Virus record (IMG/VR): IMGVR_UViG_3300032093_000892
Coordinates: 1 to 22,838 of that record
DNA from: a virus
Length of the DNA: 22,838 nucleotides
Reading direction: 5' to 3' (one strand)
The notes beneath the pieces are model-generated. The model saw only the letters and a program-made list of their open reading frames with translations. It searched no databases and was not told the DNA's origin. Each line of letters opens with the position of its first letter. The stretch's first letter is position 1. Positions 21,449-22,838 of this stretch are shown one piece after another. The position numbers and the translations under genes are program-made.

Positions 21449-21543
21449 ACTGGCGCCTCCTCATAATTGTCTGGGTTAAAGGGGACAGGGCGGTTGCCTT
21501 TGTCCTTCGGGTTGGGAAATGGGGGGAAAGGCCAAGTGTTCAT
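21436..21543 (-). CDS. 35-residue Pro-rich peptide
   Basis: ATG 21543 overlaps the TGA of the 97-residue gene (ATGA); stop TAG at 21436-21438. The product, MNTWPFPPFPNPKDKGNRPV followed by PFNPDNYEEAPVWIP, has nine prolines and four phenylalanine/tryptophan residues near the start. It fills the space between two accepted genes. There is no strong ribosome site at its own start, so coupling is required. A short linear peptide that binds a host protein is a reasonable guess only. Confidence 0.58.
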   Translation of the reverse strand: MNTWPFPPFPNPKDKGNRPVPFNPDNYEEAPVWIP

Positions 21544-21833
21544 ATTGTCACCATCAGCACATGGGTTTCAATACGGTCAACCACTGATGCATCCTTACCA
21601 CCAATGTGCCACATGTACTTGCCCAGGGGTGTTCTTGGCATCTTCCAGTCATAGATCGTTGCCACCTGACCATCGCCAAATGTGAGAACCCATTCGCATG
21701 TCGTCTTGTCCCCATTGCGCTCATACGGCAAACCAAAAGCCTCAATGAGGTCCTCATACGTTGTCTCCACATACCCCACAAGGCCTGTGCCATTGCGTTG
21801 ACCACCGCGTGTGAATTGCATTGACTTTTTCAT
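21540..21833 (-). CDS. Conserved unknown phage protein, 97 residues
   Basis: 97 residues, ATG 21833 with AAAGGA 9 bases upstream, after a 48-bp gap with a candidate promoter. It contains GLVGYVETTYEDLIEAFGLPYERNGDKTTCEWVLTFGDGQVATIYDWK and GKYMWHIGGKDASVVDRI. I recognise this layout (TTYEDL...FG.P, K...EW...F.DG..ATIYDWK, W.IGG) from small conserved proteins of many phages with no experimental function. It probably forms a compact alpha/beta fold. It is the first gene after the candidate promoter and leads the small-gene chain. Confidence 0.8.
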   Translation of the reverse strand: MKKSMQFTRGGQRNGTGLVGYVETTYEDLIEAFGLPYERNGDKTTCEWVLTFGDGQVATIYDWKMPRTPLGKYMWHIGGKDASVVDRIETHVLMVTI

Positions 21834-21866
21834 TTCTTTCTATCCTTTCTGTTGATGTGAGATTTA

Positions 21867-21895
21867 ATTGTATGGTATTTTTCATTTGTCAACAA
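21867..21895 (-). promoter_or_regulatory. Sigma70-like promoter candidate
   Basis: On the minus strand TTGTTG (21895-21890) and TACAAT (21872-21867) are spaced by 17 bp, 33 bases before the ATG of the 97-residue gene. It lies partly over the end of the zinc-protein gene and is placed to drive the small-gene chain independently of the polymerase transcript. Confidence 0.42.
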
Positions 21896-22277
21896 GTGTT
21901 TTTGTTTTTTCTTGTAAAAGTTTTTTTGCCTCTCTTGCGCTCATTCTTACATGCGTCTTTCTATTTTCTTTCTGTGTTTTTCTTTTTTCCTCTGCAGCAG
22001 CAAACTTTGCGTGCCTTTTATGTGCCTTTTCTGCATCCTTGGGCAGCATCAATTCTGGGTCTTCCATTCGCAACACAAACTGTCCCTCATCCACATACCT
22101 TATGGATGCGCGCTTGATGAGTTTGCGCAGGAATGTTGCCTCCACTTCATAGGTAGAGAAGCGGTCAAGGCAATCGTCACTCAAACAATACCTGCGCCTC
22201 CATTGCAAATTGTCTTTGGGCGCGGAAAAAGCAACCCTTGTCAACCCACCGCATGTGATGCATTTGATTCCAGCCAT
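21882..22277 (-). CDS. Ogr/Delta- or NrdR-like zinc-binding protein
   Basis: 131 residues, ATG 22277, two bases after the polymerase stop. The N-terminus has C6xxC9 and C31x4C36 around GLTRVAFSAPKDNLQWRRRYCLSDDCLDRFSTYEVEATFLRKL. The CxxC...CxxxxC layout and RFSTYE tail match the Ogr/Delta zinc finger of P2-like phages, which activates late transcription; the RRR..C...RF.TYE stretch also recalls the NrdR zinc ribbon. The C-terminal half is very basic and helical (KAHKRHAKFAAAEEKRKTQK), probably for nucleic-acid contact. A phage transcription activator is the best guess, but this rests on motif similarity by eye. Confidence 0.65.
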   Translation of the reverse strand: MAGIKCITCGGLTRVAFSAPKDNLQWRRRYCLSDDCLDRFSTYEVEATFLRKLIKRASIRYVDEGQFVLRMEDPELMLPKDAEKAHKRHAKFAAAEEKRKTQKENRKTHVRMSAREAKKLLQEKTKTLVDK

Positions 22278-22279
22278 TG

Positions 22280-22838
22280 TCAGTTCACCTCACCCCATGA
22301 AGGACCAAACTCTGCATCCACCAACAACGGCACCCTCAGCCCTTCAATGGATTGAGTCATAATGCGTTCTATTTCTTCCACCTCTTGCTCCTTGCCCTCA
22401 GGAATGGAGAAGCACAACTCATCATGCACTGTCAACAGCATGGGAATGTCATTCAACACATCCGATGCCTGCAGTTTGACCATTGCCATTTTGATGAGGT
22501 CAGCGGCAGAACCTTGAAGGAGGCGGTTAAGTGCTTTGTGGGTAAATGAACGCCTGATCTTGTTGCCCCATTTCTCTTTGGCGGCCTCATACGGCAGCGC
22601 CTCAAACTCATCCTTCGCACTCGTTGGTTCCCACATGTCAAACCTTGAATACCTACCTGCAAACGTCCTGATGAATCCCCTTTGTGACGCCCGTTGGCTT
22701 GCGAGGTTGTAAATGTCTTTGACAAAGGGAAAAGTGCTGTGGTATTGATTGAAGAGTGGTTTTACATCAGCAAGCTCTCGCCCCAAGTTAGCAGCCAGCG
22801 CCTTTTCGCCCATCCCATACACCAAGCCAAAGTTGATT
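22280..22838 (-). CDS. DNA polymerase, family A (C-terminal part; 5' end beyond window)
   Basis: The frame is open to the right edge, so only the last 186 residues are seen. It begins with INFGLVYGMG, the motif B (O-helix) of family A polymerases, just inside the edge. FVKDIYNLASQRASQRGFIRTFAGRYSRF, then RLLQGSAADLIKMAMVKLQ, and motif C as LLTVHDELCFSIPEG with the catalytic HDE follow. This is the palm/fingers part of a Pol I/T7-type replicative enzyme that copies the phage genome. The end VDAEFGPSWGEVN is typical (G.NW..AH in Pol I). A TTG at 22825 is a Leu codon within the gene and not a start. It is the most upstream gene in the window. Confidence 0.93.
   Translation of the reverse strand, partial: INFGLVYGMGEKALAANLGRELADVKPLFNQYHSTFPFVKDIYNLASQRASQRGFIRTFAGRYSRFDMWEPTSAKDEFEALPYEAAKEKWGNKIRRSFTHKALNRLLQGSAADLIKMAMVKLQASDVLNDIPMLLTVHDELCFSIPEGKEQEVEEIERIMTQSIEGLRVPLLVDAEFGPSWGEVN

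Noticed and set aside
21120-21464. 114-residue version of the winged-helix candidate starting at ATG 21464
   Set aside because: The extra 30 residues lie over the 35- and 25-residue genes; the inner ATG is coupled through ATGA. Not fully excluded.
21867-21892. TTGACA at 21892-21887 as -35 for TACAAT
   Set aside because: The spacing is only 14 bp; the overlapping TTGTTG with 17 bp is a better pairing.
1-22838. tRNA or rRNA genes, integrase, transposase
   Set aside because: No cloverleaf-type sequence, conserved rRNA segments or recombinase motifs were recognised on either strand.

Overview
The window is a stretch of a tailed double-stranded DNA bacteriophage genome. Every gene I can support lies on the minus strand, so the genome reads from right to left. 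The structural set is TerS-like, TerL, an 836-residue portal, an acidic coiled-coil scaffold candidate, a major capsid protein, a P22 gp4-like head-tail adaptor and several fibre proteins. No tape measure or tail-tube gene is visible, which points to a short-tailed (podovirus-like) phage. A lipobox-bearing small lipoprotein fits a Gram-negative host. The style of the tail proteins (GNVGIGT shaft motifs, Gly-rich VVAGGGGGG modules, a LamG-like domain) resembles phages known mainly from freshwater and marine metagenomes. No host gene is present, so the host assignment is inference.

Right part (about 22838 to 17757): replication and accessory genes. It opens with the C-terminal end of a family A DNA polymerase cut by the window edge. 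An Ogr/Delta- or NrdR-like zinc-binding protein follows. Then comes a candidate promoter and a dense chain of about 15 small genes, mostly joined by 4-base ATGA overlaps. Several are too short for routine calling: a 35-residue Pro-rich protein, a 25-residue membrane peptide with a TTG start nested across the end of the 35-residue gene, and a 54-residue zinc-finger protein. A recurring 16-base junction (Shine-Dalgarno plus ATGA) separates several of these genes, and one copy lies inside an apparent fusion gene. The chain ends with a PD-(D/E)XK nuclease.

Centre (17436 to 17756): a 321-bp AT-rich non-coding segment with about eight TTAGC/TTAGT elements, a 20-bp near-tandem repeat, a perfect CACGTACGTG palindrome and two outward-facing copies of a TTCACG..TGTATAA motif. 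It separates the accessory genes from the virion genes and is the best candidate for a replication origin and/or late-control region.

Left part (17435 to 1): packaging and virion genes. The order is TerS-like, TerL, portal, two small proteins, a GroES-like co-chaperonin, scaffold candidate, unknown conserved protein, structural protein, major capsid protein, two beta-rich virion protein candidates, a fibre with four ~100-residue repeats, a Lys/Met/Ala/Gly-rich basic protein, a gp4-like adaptor with an inserted beta domain, a 75-residue CxxC protein, a second fibre, and a huge Gly-rich/LamG protein that runs off the left edge. Two hairpins, one after the capsid gene and one after the next gene, suggest tuning of capsid-region expression. 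No tRNA, rRNA, CRISPR array, integrase or insertion sequence was seen.
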